This document shows positions 1 to 13,790 of a stretch of DNA of 64,000 bases, in pieces. The notes beneath the pieces were generated by a model, which ran no database searches, had not been told where the DNA came from, and saw only the letters and a program-made list of their open reading frames with translations. Within the stretch, counting starts at the first letter, position 1, and each line of letters opens with the position of its first letter. This DNA is from Sipunculus nudus (Eukaryota; Annelida; Sipuncula; Golfingiida; Sipunculidae): the NCBI GenBank assembly GCA_026874595.1, contig CM049316.1:59033676-59097675 (forward strand). The letters are read 5' to 3'. The position numbers and the translations under genes are program-made.

Positions 1-1383
1 TCCCCTTTTACTTGCTGAGCTTTAGAGTGCATAGTAATCCCCTTTCACAGAGCCACAAGGTGCATAGAAATCTCCTTTTACAGTCAGGCCACAAGGTGCA
101 CAGTAATCACCTTTTACACTCACATTCACAGTGATCCCCTTTAACAGTCAGAACTACAGAGTGCAAAGTAAACCCTTTTTACAGTCAGAGCCACAAGGTG
201 CACAGTGATCCGCTTTTATGGTAAGAGGTACTAAGTGCATAGTAATCCCCTTTTACAGTCAGGCCACAAGGTGCACAGGGATCAACTTTACAATCAGAGC
301 CACAAAATGCATTGTAATCCCCCTCACAATCAGAGCCACAAAGTGAACAATGATCCCCTTTTACAGTCAGAGCGACAAAGTGCATAGTAATCCCCTTTAA
401 CAATCAGAACCACAAGGTGCACAGTGATCCCCTTTTACAGTCAGAGCCAAATAATGCATAGTAAACCCCTTTTACAGTAAGAGCCAAAAGGTGCATAGTA
501 ATCCCTTTTAACAATCAGAGCCACAAGGTGCACTGTGATCCCCTTTTACTGTCAGTGCTAGAAAGTGCACCTCTTTTACAGTCACAGTCACAAGGTTCAC
601 AGTGGTCCCCTTTTACAGTCAGGCCACAAGGTGCACAGTGATCCCCTTTTACAGTCAGGCCACAAGGTGCACAGTGATCCCCTTTTACAGTCAGGCCACA
701 AGGTGCACAGTGATCCCCTTTTACAGTCAGGCCACAAGGTGCATAGTAATCCCCTTTTAAAGTCAGGCCACAAGGTGCACAGTGATCCCCTTTTACAGTC
801 AGGCCACAAGGTGCACAGTGATCCCCTTTTACAGTCAGACCACAAGGTGCATAGTAATCCCCTTTTAAAGTCAGGCCACAAGGTTCACAGTGATCCCCTT
901 TTACAGTCAGGCCACAAGGTTCACAGTGGTCCCTTTTACAGTCAGGCCACAAGGTGCACAGTGGTCCCCTTTTACAGTCAGGCCACAAGGTGCATAGTAA
1001 TCCCCTTTTAAAGTCAGGCCACAAGGTGCACAGTGATCCCCTTTTACAGTCAGAGCCACAAAATGCATAGTAATCCCAATCACAATCAGAGCCACAATGT
1101 GAACAATGATCCCCTTTTACAGTCAGAGCCACAAAGTGCAAGTAATCCCCTTTAACAACAGAGCCACAAGGTGCACAGTGATCCCCTTTTTACAGTCAGA
1201 GCCACACAATGCATGGTAATACCCCTTCACAATCAGAGCCACAAAGTGCACAATGATCCCCTTTTACAGTCAGAGCCACAAAGTGCATAGTAATCCCCTT
1301 TAACAATCAGAGCCACAAGGTGCACAGTGATCCCCTTTTACTGTCAGTGCTACATAGTGCACTGTGGTCCCCTTTTACAGTCA
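1..1383. repeat. 36-37 bp minisatellite (left edge cut off)
   Basis: About 37 head-to-tail units run from the window edge to about 1383. The homogeneous core (about 590-1030) uses a 36-bp unit built from CCCCTTTTACAG, TCAGGCCACAAGG and TGCACAGTGAT. Outer units have CAGAGCC in place of CAGGCC and are 37 bp. In the outer parts, monomer types alternate in a fixed four-unit order (see findings). Because 36 is a multiple of three and the core unit has no stop, both strands stay open over about 150-200 codons, for example a 12-residue GHKVHSDPLLQS repeat on the plus strand. I read these as by-products of the repeat, since nothing nearby looks like a promoter, signal peptide or flanking exon. The true left end lies outside the window. 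Confidence 0.97.
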
Positions 1384-4300
1384 AGGATGTGCTCAGTGAC
1401 ATCTCTTTATGGTTATACATCTTCACAGCTATAAAGCCATAGTCTGGGATATAAGAAATAAGTTTCTTAGGGAATATTTGTAAAAAGAATATCAGTTCAT
1501 CAAATATTCCTGAACAGAACATTGAAGGGTATAGATCAAAAAGTAATACATTAAAATGGCATGAATTGTTAGAATACCAGTCACGCGAATTAAGCAGTAA
1601 TAATTAACAAGGCTATTTATTATTGATGCAAGTAAATGATATTTATGGAGCTGTAATTCTTCATATATAGGTCTGTTTAAAGCCATCACTGAAATTCTGT
1701 TCTTTTGTCTAAAACTTATGTCACAAGATATAAATTAGAACAAAACTGTATATCAACAATGTTTTATTAAATTCAAAATAACAGTACACGTGGTATGAGG
1801 AAATATGTCAAATACTTGCTGAATGACTGAATACAGTAATATTTTTAAAATTAAAAACATTTTTTTTATAAACAGAACAGAACAAATACTCAACAGAGAA
1901 ATTTTTCACCATATATTGATCTTTAACTGAATGCAGAGTATATATCTAAATAATCATTTGGTTATTACAGACAACTTAACGAGCTACACTGTTCCACTCA
2001 GTCAAAGAATTGTGAATTTAAATATGACAGCCCTGGTACAATTAGTCCTAGTGGACCACACAAACATTCCAGAGATGGGAGCCTCCACCTCCCAAGGTAG
2101 AAAACGTTGAGATTTAGTGTGTTTCTAGTATGACTGCAGACCCCTGGGACAGGCTCTGGTGGCCACAAACACCCTGCATGCCCGGCAGCACAGCATAGAT
2201 TTCACTGGCGCTGCCAAAGACCTGGGCAGGACAGATCAATTTATCTCCACCACCTTCTCTGCCTGTATTTTAACAAATTGGACTTCAACCCAGCACCCCA
2301 GGGTACAGACACAGCTCAAATTTTCTTGTAATATTTGTCAGATTTATGGTCACCACAGATAAACTATTTTTTCTTCAATGATCCCCCCTCTGACAGAGTC
2401 AGAATTATTTCTAACTGTATATGCATGGCTTAAATATGAAACTACTTTTTTTCTCCTACATTTGCCTTCCTGTTTTTCCATATAATTTCCATCTTGCTCT
2501 GTGACGTGGCTGCTCCATAGAGAAGCTGTGTTATTAAGACAGATAAAATTCACTGTTTAATTATTCACTCTTTATAATCTTGACAGCTGAACATGTTGGT
2601 CTACATTCAGAGTTTATGAAATATAGTTTCTAATCAAAATCAAACCACAGATTACTTGAACTTCCTGGCTGCTCTACATGTTTATTTAGACCCCAGGCTA
2701 TTAAACAATTAGACAATTCTAAACTTTAGTATAATAGTATCAATTAAAGGTCAATCTGATATTAAATTTGTACAATCAAAGCTTGTGCAATTTAAATTAA
2801 ACATTCCAGTTAAATTACAGAAGCTGTAATATGACTCCAGAATATAACATGATTTTTACTCATATTTTCTTTTATGATTCCTGTCAAACTTTAACATTAC
2901 ATACTTTTGATCTGTTATAATCTAACAAGAATTTCGGAAGGGAAATTTCTACAATGGAAATGGAATTTACAACAATTGAATACCTGCTTTGCACAGAATA
3001 GCTGAAGCTGAAGATTAATGCAATTACGATTCAAACACTTTCTATTGTCTGGATTTCATGATTTCTTTACATATGGATGAAGAAAAACTACAAATTATAG
3101 CCATCGGGATGAAAACAGACAGAAATTTAATTAAACCTTTTTATCTTTGTGGTTCTGTGTGGTTTGAGGAGAGAAAGCTCATCCCAACTGTTCATTATGT
3201 TTTACCATCACTCTCCATCAAGACATGCTCCCCCAATCCGTGATTATAAATTCGGATCACATCCACTGCTGAGCCGACCATGATGTGCTTCTGGGAGGGA
3301 CAATCATACGGTGTGTCTGGTAACGGGGATGCCCATTGGCTCCCTGATATGTCTTTGTTATGGATGTAGTTTTGTGATGAAGCTTTGTAAGACATGAGCT
3401 CACGCCTGTTTTATTTGCTACAGCATGCTTTCTTATGCACAGAAACTCTTCATACATAATCCCATACACACCCTCCAGCTACCCACTACTGCTCCCAGGC
3501 ATTTTTCGAGCTGCGATGGAAGCATCTGGTAAACCATCCCCTCACACCCAATCTTTACACCCTTATCTGCAAGCTATAGACAAAATTTCCAAGAAACTTT
3601 AGACCAAATGTTTTTATGATTTACATATATACTCTTCTTATATTTTATTAAGTTTCTCTTGTGGACCAAAATAAAAACCTAATATGCACAACATTTTATA
3701 TTTACATCCAATAACATTTGAAATTCACTCCAAGAATTTTAACACCCATTTTAATGAATTTTTTTTTTTTATTAAATTTGTACTAACTCTCTGAACCATT
3801 TATGAACCATGCTGACAGTATAGTTTTGTTAAACTGGAATATATCAAATAAACTATGTGCATATCAAATAACAAAATTATTATTTACTGATATGTAATTA
3901 GTCAATTATTATTACCATATGGCTCGATAGCTATATGTACAATACCTAGGTTTTTCAAGAAGCATTAAATTAAAACTTACTGACTGAGACAAAGAAATGT
4001 GTAATAATAATAAACAAGGGTGCATTCTGAAAGACCTTTTTCTTCATAAAAAGAGCACCATATATGTACAATTGTCTCCAACAAAGTTTAACCACAATTT
4101 TAAGATACCATGCATGAAATGTTGGGATTTTATCGTAATTAAATGTCTGTTACATTTTTTTTTACCAAACACAATTGAATCTAGAAACTTTGTTCTGAAT
4201 TGGTCATGATTCTTATAATTTTTGTGAAGAATTTATGAATTTCAATATGATTTGGTTTATTTTAAAAATTTGCAGTGGATGTCATTTTTTCAACTTAGCA

Positions 4301-4743
4301 TTAAACCGACTGTTAAGCATACTGTAAGACTGTTCAGTTTAGTTGAGCAGTTATCAGTTCATTTCAGTGCCAAGTCAGAAGTTGCATTGAAGTGTATATA
4401 GTCATGGTTCAACTTTTGCCTCGTTCATTAGGTTTAAGTTAAGTGCACACTTATTTTTTAATAACATTCAGTAGATTAACTTGAGTGTGCGGTCTTCAGT
4501 TCAACTCAGATGAAGCAAACAATAATAAGCCATAAGTAATAGTCATAAGCTACCTAATGTATAGCCATATTTGTTGACACTTAAATGTACAATTATTTAT
4601 TCAATTTAATTTTATATTAATCAATTCAATGTATACAATTGCCAGTTCAGCTTAATATGGCATAATGATGAAAGTCTAAAAAAGTCACAGATGTTCCTGT
4701 TAAGTTGTAAATTAAGGATTTCCCCAGCCTTGTTTAAAGGGAT
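1384..4743. other. AT-rich non-coding stretch
   Basis: Only short, compositionally random reading frames are present on either strand. A slightly GC-richer patch at about 2020-2340 has no recognisable coding or RNA signal. Another at about 3190-3560 carries overlapping frames in both directions, none convincing. I see no repeats beyond short A/T runs. Confidence 0.6.
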
Positions 4744-5008
4744 GGTTTAAAATATGAGCCCTTAAATATTCAAATTTGATTTTAAAAAATGTCAAAATTT
4801 TAATTTAGGAATCCGAGACATCCATGGTATGAAATGTAAAGTGAACTAACCATAAAAGTGAAACTGGGAGCAATAACCAAAATACTTGCATACAGGAAGA
4901 TTTAAAAGATACGCCCTTAATTATTCAAATTTGATAAAAAAAAGTAGAAATTTTAATACAGGAATCCATCATGGTATGATAAGTGAACTTAGAATAAAAG
5001 CAATCAGG
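4744..5008 (+). repeat. Diverged direct repeat, two copies about 155 bp apart
   Basis: Copy 1 (about 4744-4872) and copy 2 (about 4899-5008) share the same order of words: TTTAAAA, GCCCTTAA, ATTCAAATTTGAT, AATTTTAAT, AGGAATCC, CATGGTATGA, AAGTGAACT and ATAAAAG. This fits an old local tandem duplication. No coding capacity is seen. Confidence 0.8.
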
Positions 5009-6171
5009 GATCCAGGATTGGGTTGATAGAGAATAATATTTTATATGTTATACATTTTTATAAAGACTGCTTTGTTTAATGTCCTCATTAAAAAGGGAGT
5101 GAAATTATAATATAATTTTAAAAGTTTTAATTCAGTATAATTTTGTATGAATTACAGAACTTCATACTATGTTCATCACTGTTTGAAATAATCAACAAAA
5201 ACAAATTAATAATAATTCAGCCATTTTTAAATACCATGACTATACAAATTATCAATTACTCGCTAATTTAAAATATTGATTTAATAGTAATTATTTTTAT
5301 ATTTATTTTAATTTATTTCATTAATAATGTTATTATTCTTAATCATTTTATTGATTATAATTATTATCATTTTTATATTCTGGTTTTATATTCACATAAA
5401 TAACATAATAAATTTATAAATTGATCAATCTTTCCATACAATAAATAGTCAAATTTAAAAGACAACTCTCTGTTGCTTAATTGTATACAATATAATTTCT
5501 TTAGAATATATAACACAAACAAATACACATACACATGAATGGCCTGGAAGAGAGACTTTTCTACATCCACAGCATAAAAAAAGGAGATAAAAAAGGCTTA
5601 TTGTTAATATAATAAATGGTTTAATAATGCTATTAATTAATCAATTCACTATGCAAGCTGTCTATTAAAGCCTGATGAAATAATAATATGTATTCACACC
5701 TGGCGGTATTACCCAGGTAATACAATGCAGATGTCAGCTTTGAAGCACATGGCTAACTGTGACAACATGTCATGCATGTAAAAGGGGGGCAGAAAAAAAG
5801 AGGGTGAACAAATAACCGAGTATTGTGTCAATCACCAACAAGCCATGCTGACATACCCCAACACAATGGTTATAGCATCAAACCGCTGGAGTGTACAAGG
5901 GGCTGTGACTCAAATAGATGTTAGTCTCCGCGTCTTCTATTACCTGTGTATACTGTCACAGGTGTGGCAGACGACCCTAACCCTCTTCTCTCTCGCCCCG
6001 CTGCATGTACACACTTCACTTTTCCGCCCCACAGGTCAAACCCGTTAACAAGATCAGGAAAATACATGCTAGGAACGTTTGGCCAGAGATTAAAGTCTGG
6101 GGAACGTTTATTTATGTTACGCCCCACTACGGGACTTGAAACAGGTGTCCCTGCTTGAACATTGATGCAAA
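5009..6171. other. AT-rich stretch with a GC-richer patch
   Basis: Positions 5009-5690 are extremely AT-rich with nothing recognisable. Positions 5820-6160 are GC-richer, with overlapping frames of about 65-70 codons in both directions. None has splice-site support or a recognisable domain, so I do not call a gene. Confidence 0.5.
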
Positions 6172-6305
6172 ATATGATGCTCTAGGGATCAGTCATTTAG
6201 AGCATTTTCATCTACTTATATATGATGCTCTAGGGATCCATCATTTAAAGAGTTTTCATCTACAAATATACGATGCTCTGGGGATCAGTCTTTTTATCTA
6301 CATAA
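6172..6305 (+). repeat. 48-bp tandem repeat, about 2.8 copies
   Basis: Units start at 6172, 6220 and 6268, exactly 48 bp apart. Each opens with ATAYGATGCTCT and GGGATC and ends with TTTCATCTAC or a shortened version. The third unit has an internal deletion. Confidence 0.9.
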
Positions 6306-7851
6306 ACTTAAGACTGAATTAATGATCAGTAACATATTTTGTTGATCTGTGTATTTTCTTGAAAAGTCATCTTTAATTCTCAATAATAAAGTTTCAAATT
6401 TAATAAAAATACTCATTCTGAAATAAATGTTTACAATTATGTTGGAAATCCTGCTCTCTGCTTGTGGAGACAATTTTTGTCACATTCCTAAAAATGAGTT
6501 CTCATTCTTATATGTCACTTAACTTTTACCAAGGGATTGTGCTTTATGAGAATTAATACAATGTATAATGAAAAGCTGATTTAAGAATCTGTATTTCATG
6601 ATAGAATCACAGCCCTTGTCAAAATATAGGCCAACTGGATTAAATAGGAAAACAATTTATAAATTTAGAAAACATGGTTGTTTTGCACATAGGTTTTCAT
6701 ATTCCAAGTACCATTTCCATGCACTTGTCACAGTCAAGGCAAACATGAAATTTCGGGAACAAGTTTTTTTTAGAGAAAATTCATTAGCAGCATGGTGGTA
6801 TAATTAAACACAGAGCATACATATATTTTCCAAAGAAAATTCATTGGAAAATTGTGCTTTGTATATATTGCCTGAATACACACAGAGAATACCCTATAAT
6901 GCCACAAACTTCGCACTGAAATATAAATCACAGCTGCAAGAATATCAGCCAAAATGAAGAGAGAATATCTGATCAGGTGTGGGTGTGGTTTTTAGTGAAA
7001 ATAAAAAATTGGGACAGTCATTTTAAAAGAAGAATATACAAAAGAAAACTTAGATCAGAGACATGTGCCCTCTGTACTCTCAAAGTAAAGTATATCCCCT
7101 ATTTCTTGTGAAATACAGAAAACTATGATTGCTTGATGGAGAATTCCAACAAATTAGGCTGACAAGACACACCTTCAACCATGTTGAAACAGTGCAAAAG
7201 AAAACTGGTATTATTTTATATTCTGCAAGGTTTGAAAAGCTTAAAGCACCAAATCTCTGGCCAAATATATATAGCCATTCTTAAAAACAGAGGAAGTCAT
7301 GAAGCTATATATAAACTCTGCAAAGCTCTCATCCTTGATTAAAAATAAAGCCCTCTCTGTCTGAGCAATGCAGAATTACAGCTGCCATGAATAATGTCAG
7401 TTATAATTTTCATATAATTAAATTATATTTAATTAAAATTTTAATTTGTGTTTGGATAAAAAGGTTTTTATTCATTGGCTTCTGATGAACAATGTCAGGT
7501 TCAACCAAGTATGGTCCTCCGTTGGTTTAATTTTAATCAAATATTAGATGAGCTGCAACATGTCAATCACCATGCAATAGGAGAGATATTACTCAGCAGT
7601 TAATCCATTGTCAGGGGATCTGGTGTAATCATCTACTGAATATATGAATATTCATACACCCAATGAATATTCACATAATGAGTATTAATTTCAGGAATGC
7701 TGGTCAAAACAATGGACGCCCTGAGTATTGACTGAAAAAAATAGTTATTTTTTATTTTAATCCTGGTGCACAAGACATCTAGGGGATTAAGACGGTCAGG
7801 ATATAAGTTACAGGATCTATACAACTATAGATGAAACAGGTGAGGGAAACA
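6306..7851. other. AT-rich non-coding stretch
   Basis: No gene is recognisable. The only distinct item is a perfect 14-bp palindrome, TATGAATATTCATA, at 7643-7656. Confidence 0.55.
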
Positions 7852-7874
7852 GGGTTGGGTTAAACAGGGTGGGG
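7852..7874 (+). other. G-quadruplex motif
   Basis: Four G-runs sit on the plus strand at 7852-7854, 7857-7859, 7867-7869 and 7871-7874, with loops of 2, 7 and 1 bases. This meets the usual G3+N1-7 pattern and is rare in such AT-rich sequence. Folding is predicted from the pattern only. Confidence 0.7.
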
Positions 7875-9525
7875 TTGATTAGTGTAAGGTAGTAAAAGGG
7901 GTTTTACATGAATCAATTGATGTTTGTACTTTCTAGAAAATATAATTTTCTAGGAAAATCCATAAAAAATCAGAGCACAATTATGGATTTCTAGTAATAC
8001 CATGATACAGATGCTTAATAAATTTTAGGAATTTACAAAAAGTTTTAATATATCTAATGCCCATCTAAAGGGAGAATAAATAATAATTTTGCTTTTGTGA
8101 ATTTGAAATTAGTGCATTCTCAGCTCTCCAGTAGGGCCCAAGAGTAGGCTTTTCCTATTGCTCTGCTATACTAGCTGGCTGAATTATACAATCTTAATAT
8201 GTGAGAAGGCCACTTGGGCAATGCACAAAATTCAGTCCTTAAAAATCATATATAAGGATTTTGTGAGAGTTTCTGGGAATATTTTGTAAATCCTGAGGTA
8301 ATTTACAATAAAATCAAATTTCTAGGAATTCTATGGACATGGAAATCATGCAGAGGTACAGGTTACTCCAAAGACAAGCTGCTGTTGATTATATTCTGGA
8401 AGTACTGATTTGTCTGCAATCAATGCATGTTAATTTATGCATAAAAACACATATGACACAGGTGTCAAATTTAAATCTACCACACAAGGAATATTCTAGG
8501 ATTCCAGGGGTATTGAGGTCATTTAGTACAGAGCATACCAAAATTAATGTTCTTACGATACAAGAACAATATTATCATTAAACAGCTGTAGCTGAGTATG
8601 TACAGTCTTTATTAAATCACAATATCTCAATAAAACCAGCATCTCTTTGTAAAAGCCTTAAATCCTGAAAATTTTAAGCATTCATAAATTGTATTTTAAA
8701 TTGTAACATTTACACTATAACCAGAGTCTGCGAAAAAGCCAAACACAAGTAGCTGTGATTTTTGAATACCTGCATTTTTTATGTTAATTATTCTGTTTTG
8801 AGTCACAGTGCACCAGCTCTGCACTGAAGCAGTCCAGCTGGACTTGTTGGCATGAACTGAGTTACCCTTAAACTGCCCATGTGCAAGACAATAAAACAAA
8901 CTACCCTTGTGCATGACAATAAAACAAACACCTTTCATGCATATTGCTATTCCTATCTTGTCCCTATGAATACTTAATGAGCTCATGAATATTAATGATC
9001 ATTTTCAAACTCTCCTGATAACATCATGCAGCTTATTGCATGATCTGTCACAGTTAGCTACAGAAGTATTTTAAAATTCTTTTATAATCCCTCTGCTGTT
9101 AACATTTAGAGGTCCTGTCCTGATGCCTGGTCGTTCCATCCAGCCACGCCAAAGGTTCTACTCCAGCAGTCATAAAAAAGTCACCAGGACCCACCAATGA
9201 ATGTTTAATGCACGACCCTTACCCATTTGTCCATTTATTGATATACATATAAAGTCCTCTGCCTTATCCATTTGGCTGTTTACTCTAATACAACATGGCA
9301 CCCTAATGACTGAGTTATTGATTCTTTGTATTACGAAGATATTTTCAAAATGATCATCTTATATTTTCTAAATAAATATTACTCCAATAAACATGATATG
9401 ATGAATAATCTTATTATCATATTCCTGTATTTATTATAGATTCCAAATAAACCTGATAATATTATTTCTTGTTCACCATAGTCAATGTCTTTTTTCCTGA
9501 TTAACATTTTTTTCACTAGGGATTT

Positions 9526-9529
<4 letters not shown>
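7875..9529. other. AT-rich non-coding stretch
   Basis: Reading frames at about 8333-8581 (plus) and 8696-8986 (minus) are under 100 codons, match no family I recognise and have no convincing splice context. Two short near-repeats (AAACAAACTACCCTTGTGCA-like text, about 8893 and 8925) are the only structure seen. Confidence 0.5.

Positions 9530-9586
<57 letters not shown>
9530..9586. repeat. (AT)n microsatellite
   Basis: An essentially pure TA dinucleotide run. The IYIYIY-type reading frame crossing it is an artefact of the repeat. Confidence 0.97.
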
Positions 9587-9588
<2 letters not shown>

Positions 9589-12584
9589 AACAGGTTATAC
9601 ACTGAGTATCTTCTAATGCTCTGGGGAAAATAATTAAGGTTATTGTTTTAATAGTTTGTTTAGTATGACAATAAAAAAATCCTATAAAATAATCTTTATA
9701 GACATATTTTATTAACATACTATAATATATACATCCTGCATTTATTTTCAAGCATATTTATTTTTAATAGCAACTTTGAATATTAAAGACTGACATAAGA
9801 ACAAATAACAAGAATTTATTGCTTTAACCCCTAACATGAGACAACTATATATATATATACTTTTGCTGACAAGACCTTATTTTAATACATAAATAAATGC
9901 TAAAATGTTTATGAGGAAAACATGTCAATTAAAAATATATTCTTAATTAAATTATTCTATACTGGTAGAACTGATCAAGTTAAATCCTCAAAAATTCAAC
10001 TGATATAAAATCTATTCATCTATATAAAATTATGGGTATTCCTCTAAACTAAAGAGGTAATATATGTTAAATTATCAAACAGCTCTTTCATTATAATGAG
10101 GATGCAAACACCACTGCAAGAAGGACAGACCTGCACCTCAGAAGAGTTGTATTATTTTTTCATGTGTATATTTACAGAATACAGAGTACAGTTTAAAGAT
10201 AGAAAAGACCTGTTTAAATTCAATCTGTTTTATTTCCATATGTTAATATAAACTTCTCATAAATGATTTTGAAAATGACATAAATTAACACACTTGTACC
10301 TTTTCACGAATGTAAATTTGCCACGAATAACTACGTATTGCAAATTGTATAATTTCAGATTTTTCCATTTAGATTTGTCTCAATTTTTTTCTCAAATTTA
10401 AATATGTAAAATTTTATTTTCTAAAACAAAATTATTTTTTTTTTAAACATGATGCTTAATATACAAAATAAATATATATGGTGAAGGCAAACAAAAATAA
10501 TTTAGATTGATCAAAAAAGACCAATAAAGAGTTTTCTACTAAAACTGTTTAGTATAAATAGATTTTGACATTTTAAAATAAATCACATTTAGACTGAGAG
10601 GAATATTTGACTAAGATACATTTATATATCTTGTTTTTATATGCTTTGTACATGCTTTCAATATAAGTTCACAATAATTCTAGGACAAGCAACACAACAA
10701 TTATTATTGAAAATAATTTGAAATATGGTATATACAATATAAAAACTAAATGTGTACCAGAAAAATATCCATTTTAAATTATGGCAGTTGCTGAGAAAAA
10801 GCATTATATTCCATTACACATAAAATGTAGGAGTCCAATCTAAAAGGTCTTTGTAAGAGCATAAATGGTCATTTATAAACTTTTTGCTAAAAAAATGTTA
10901 AAATTTATCAGATGCAACTCCCCAGATGAAAGGATTTCCATGCATTTTTCATAAAGTCCACAAAAGTTGAATTTAACTAAAACCCTAAACAGTGTGAAAT
11001 GGATGTTTGTTTTGTATACCAAACCAAGATGAAAGGGAGAGTAACAATAAAACCATTCAATAGGTTTCCATTAAAATGCAGCTAAAAACATGTGTTGTCT
11101 TGTAAGCAATAGTGCTGCAGCTGACAGCATCTCCTTAATACTATCACACTGAAACACTCCCTGTCAGTAAGCTCAGTGATGTGTTGCTTTTAAATAATAT
11201 AAAAGAGAATTGATTTACCCCCTCGTTCCTGATTGAAACAATGGACAGATTCATTTCAGCCAACAAACACACCTATTGTCTGTATTAATAATGCAGAAAA
11301 ATGTGTGCAAAGTAGTACTGGTTGGCTGTCAACAAGGGCATTTGATTGACAGCTGAAAGACATCGAGGCGTGAGAAAGGAGAACAAGTGCCAACCATGAC
11401 GAGAGCTTGATGATCTCACAGTTGTTTGTATTTTCACACAACCGTTGACGACCGCAGAAACTTGGTGGTACAACTAATCTGAAACTGCCATTAATATATT
11501 TTCAAACACTGCAAACTGACTGTAACTTGTCAGTTAGTGATTTCAAATTAACTGATTTGTCATTAATGCTTTGTCTACGCCAGAAGCTTAACTTTTCCAT
11601 ACAGTTTGCTACTTGTATAATGTATCCAGTGTTACAGCCCTTCACACTAATTATCACCAGAGGCATTTTATAAACCTTTCTATTATAACGAATACAAAAA
11701 TTAATTAAGTGCAAAGAATAGATTTATAAAATTTTCATAGAAATTTGCCTTTGACAATTTAAGTTAAACAAATTTTCCATAATATAATTTTTTTATTTAT
11801 TCATGTAGATTTTCTTTTCGGAAAACTGTGCCCCTTGAAAATTTATATGTTTTTCACCTTATTATTTAATTTTTTAAATTAGATAATTTTCATATAATAC
11901 TATACTACATTATATTTTATTATATTAATTTATATTATATTAAATTATTATAGAGCATCACATAGGACAACAAACAAATATATTTTCAAATATAAGTCCA
12001 GCTGTCTATGGAAGGTTGTATTTCCTCCTGATAATACAAAGCACAAAAGCCATACAAGTGAGGGTATTCTAAATGTCTGGCTCATTGCTGCATACCTATT
12101 TATTGTGTATACTTTTAAAGCACTCAGAGAGATTACAATTTTCCTCCCAGGCCAGGCAATGAGATTATTTCGTATTGTCTGACACCTAGATTCCCAGTGG
12201 TTAACACCCAGATTTGCATATTTAAATATGGCTTTCTGTGCAATATCAGTTGGCAACAAAATGATGTTATATTTAATTTCATCATAAAAGAAATACACAT
12301 ATTTAAGGTTTTGTGTAACAGTAAACCTGAGTTAACTGTATACATTAATTATTTTACAAATTAAGCCATTATGGTATACAATATATCATTTTAAAATAAT
12401 CACAGCTTCCCTGAATTAAACAATGTAAACTGATAACTGATTGAAAGGATGATTAACAAATGCTTTTTATGTCAAATATTTCAAATAAGATCATGTTATT
12501 AGGGAGAGGCCTATCTTAAAGAATTTAAATTACAACTTAAGTGTAAATTTTACAACTGTTTCAAATTAATAAATTTTGATATTT

Positions 12585-12589
<5 letters not shown>
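9587..12589. other. Very AT-rich non-coding stretch
   Basis: No supported gene. A modestly GC-richer part at about 11080-11480 has overlapping minus-strand frames of about 60 codons with no recognisable domain. A (TA)n run of about 13 bases lies near 9848. Confidence 0.55.

Positions 12590-12652
<63 letters not shown>
12590..12652. repeat. (AT)n microsatellite
   Basis: A pure AT dinucleotide run, bracketed on both sides by the word ATTTCATTT. Confidence 0.97.
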
Positions 12653-12654
<2 letters not shown>

Positions 12655-13790
12655 CATTTCCTGTGTCAATTTATATTTACTAAATGTTGAAGAAACAATA
12701 TAGCAAACTATCTGTTTGGTTCATTATTTAAAGAAAATCAAAAACACAACAATCCTTATTTAACAGTATGGATTTTCCCTAGAATTTAATGGGAACATCA
12801 CTATACTTTTAACAAATTAGTCATTTAAAACTGAATTGCAGAAAAAAAGAGTACTTGAACAACTGTCCAAAATGTTAATGGTGAAAAGGTGTGATGGCTG
12901 GCAATGATGTTAATTATCATTTGGTACTAAAATGATTAATAAGTTAAAGCTTTAAACAGTATAAAATTAAAATATATAGACTCCTGGAACATCTTAAATA
13001 TCAAATAAAATATACTGAATTCCTATTAAATAACTGTAATATAAAACCACTGGTAAAGTCATGCGTGCCCTTTTACATTTCTATCTCCACCACAAAGAAG
13101 AATGAGCAAATAAGTTAAAATCAATATAAAAAGCTAATGAAATGGGTGAAACAAATGCTGATGAAATTTGCTAGTTATATCTGGACAACTACTGTGATCA
13201 CAGGATAAATGCTTAATGTAATATAATATACTCTGAACCCCAAAGATAAAATAAAACGAATTATCTGTCATCACACCTCTTTCCTTATTTATCTTCATTC
13301 ACATAATCAGTCAAACGAGCAGAGTATTTTAATTAAAGAAATTAAATATTTAATCAAAGAAAATAAATATTTGAAATAAAAACTATTCTTCCATTATTCC
13401 TCAATGTTTATATCCCTAAATTTATGTGAAATTATCTTTTACAAATGTTACTTAATTAGTATTTCTAAATATGTCAATTCTTCATAGACCTCTGTGTAAA
13501 TATATATGTATAAACTACATGAAAATGCTTGAATAAGAAAATAACCAGTCACAGTTAATAAAATGCAGTTAAATTACAAAAACCAAAGAATGGCGATCCT
13601 CATGACGATGAGCCAAAACAGGTGTCACATGAGGTGTGACTATGCTGAGAGAAAACAGATTGTGGTCCAAAGTAACCCAGATAACATTCACCAGCTGTTC
13701 CCCAAGATATATACCAAGTAAAGAACTACCCTGCAGAGTGGCTAAAAGAGAACACAGACCAACCCAGGAGAGCTATGTAAAATCAAGATA
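12653..13790. other. AT-rich non-coding stretch
   Basis: No reading frame, RNA gene or repeat could be supported. Confidence 0.55.

Noticed and set aside
515-1141. Long Cys-rich frames across the 36-bp array
   Set aside because: They are frames of a stop-free 3n-bp repeat, open on both strands, with no gene context.
1-1383. Regularly spaced 36-bp repeats resembling a CRISPR array
   Set aside because: The units abut head to tail with no unique spacers, and the sequence context is animal nuclear DNA.
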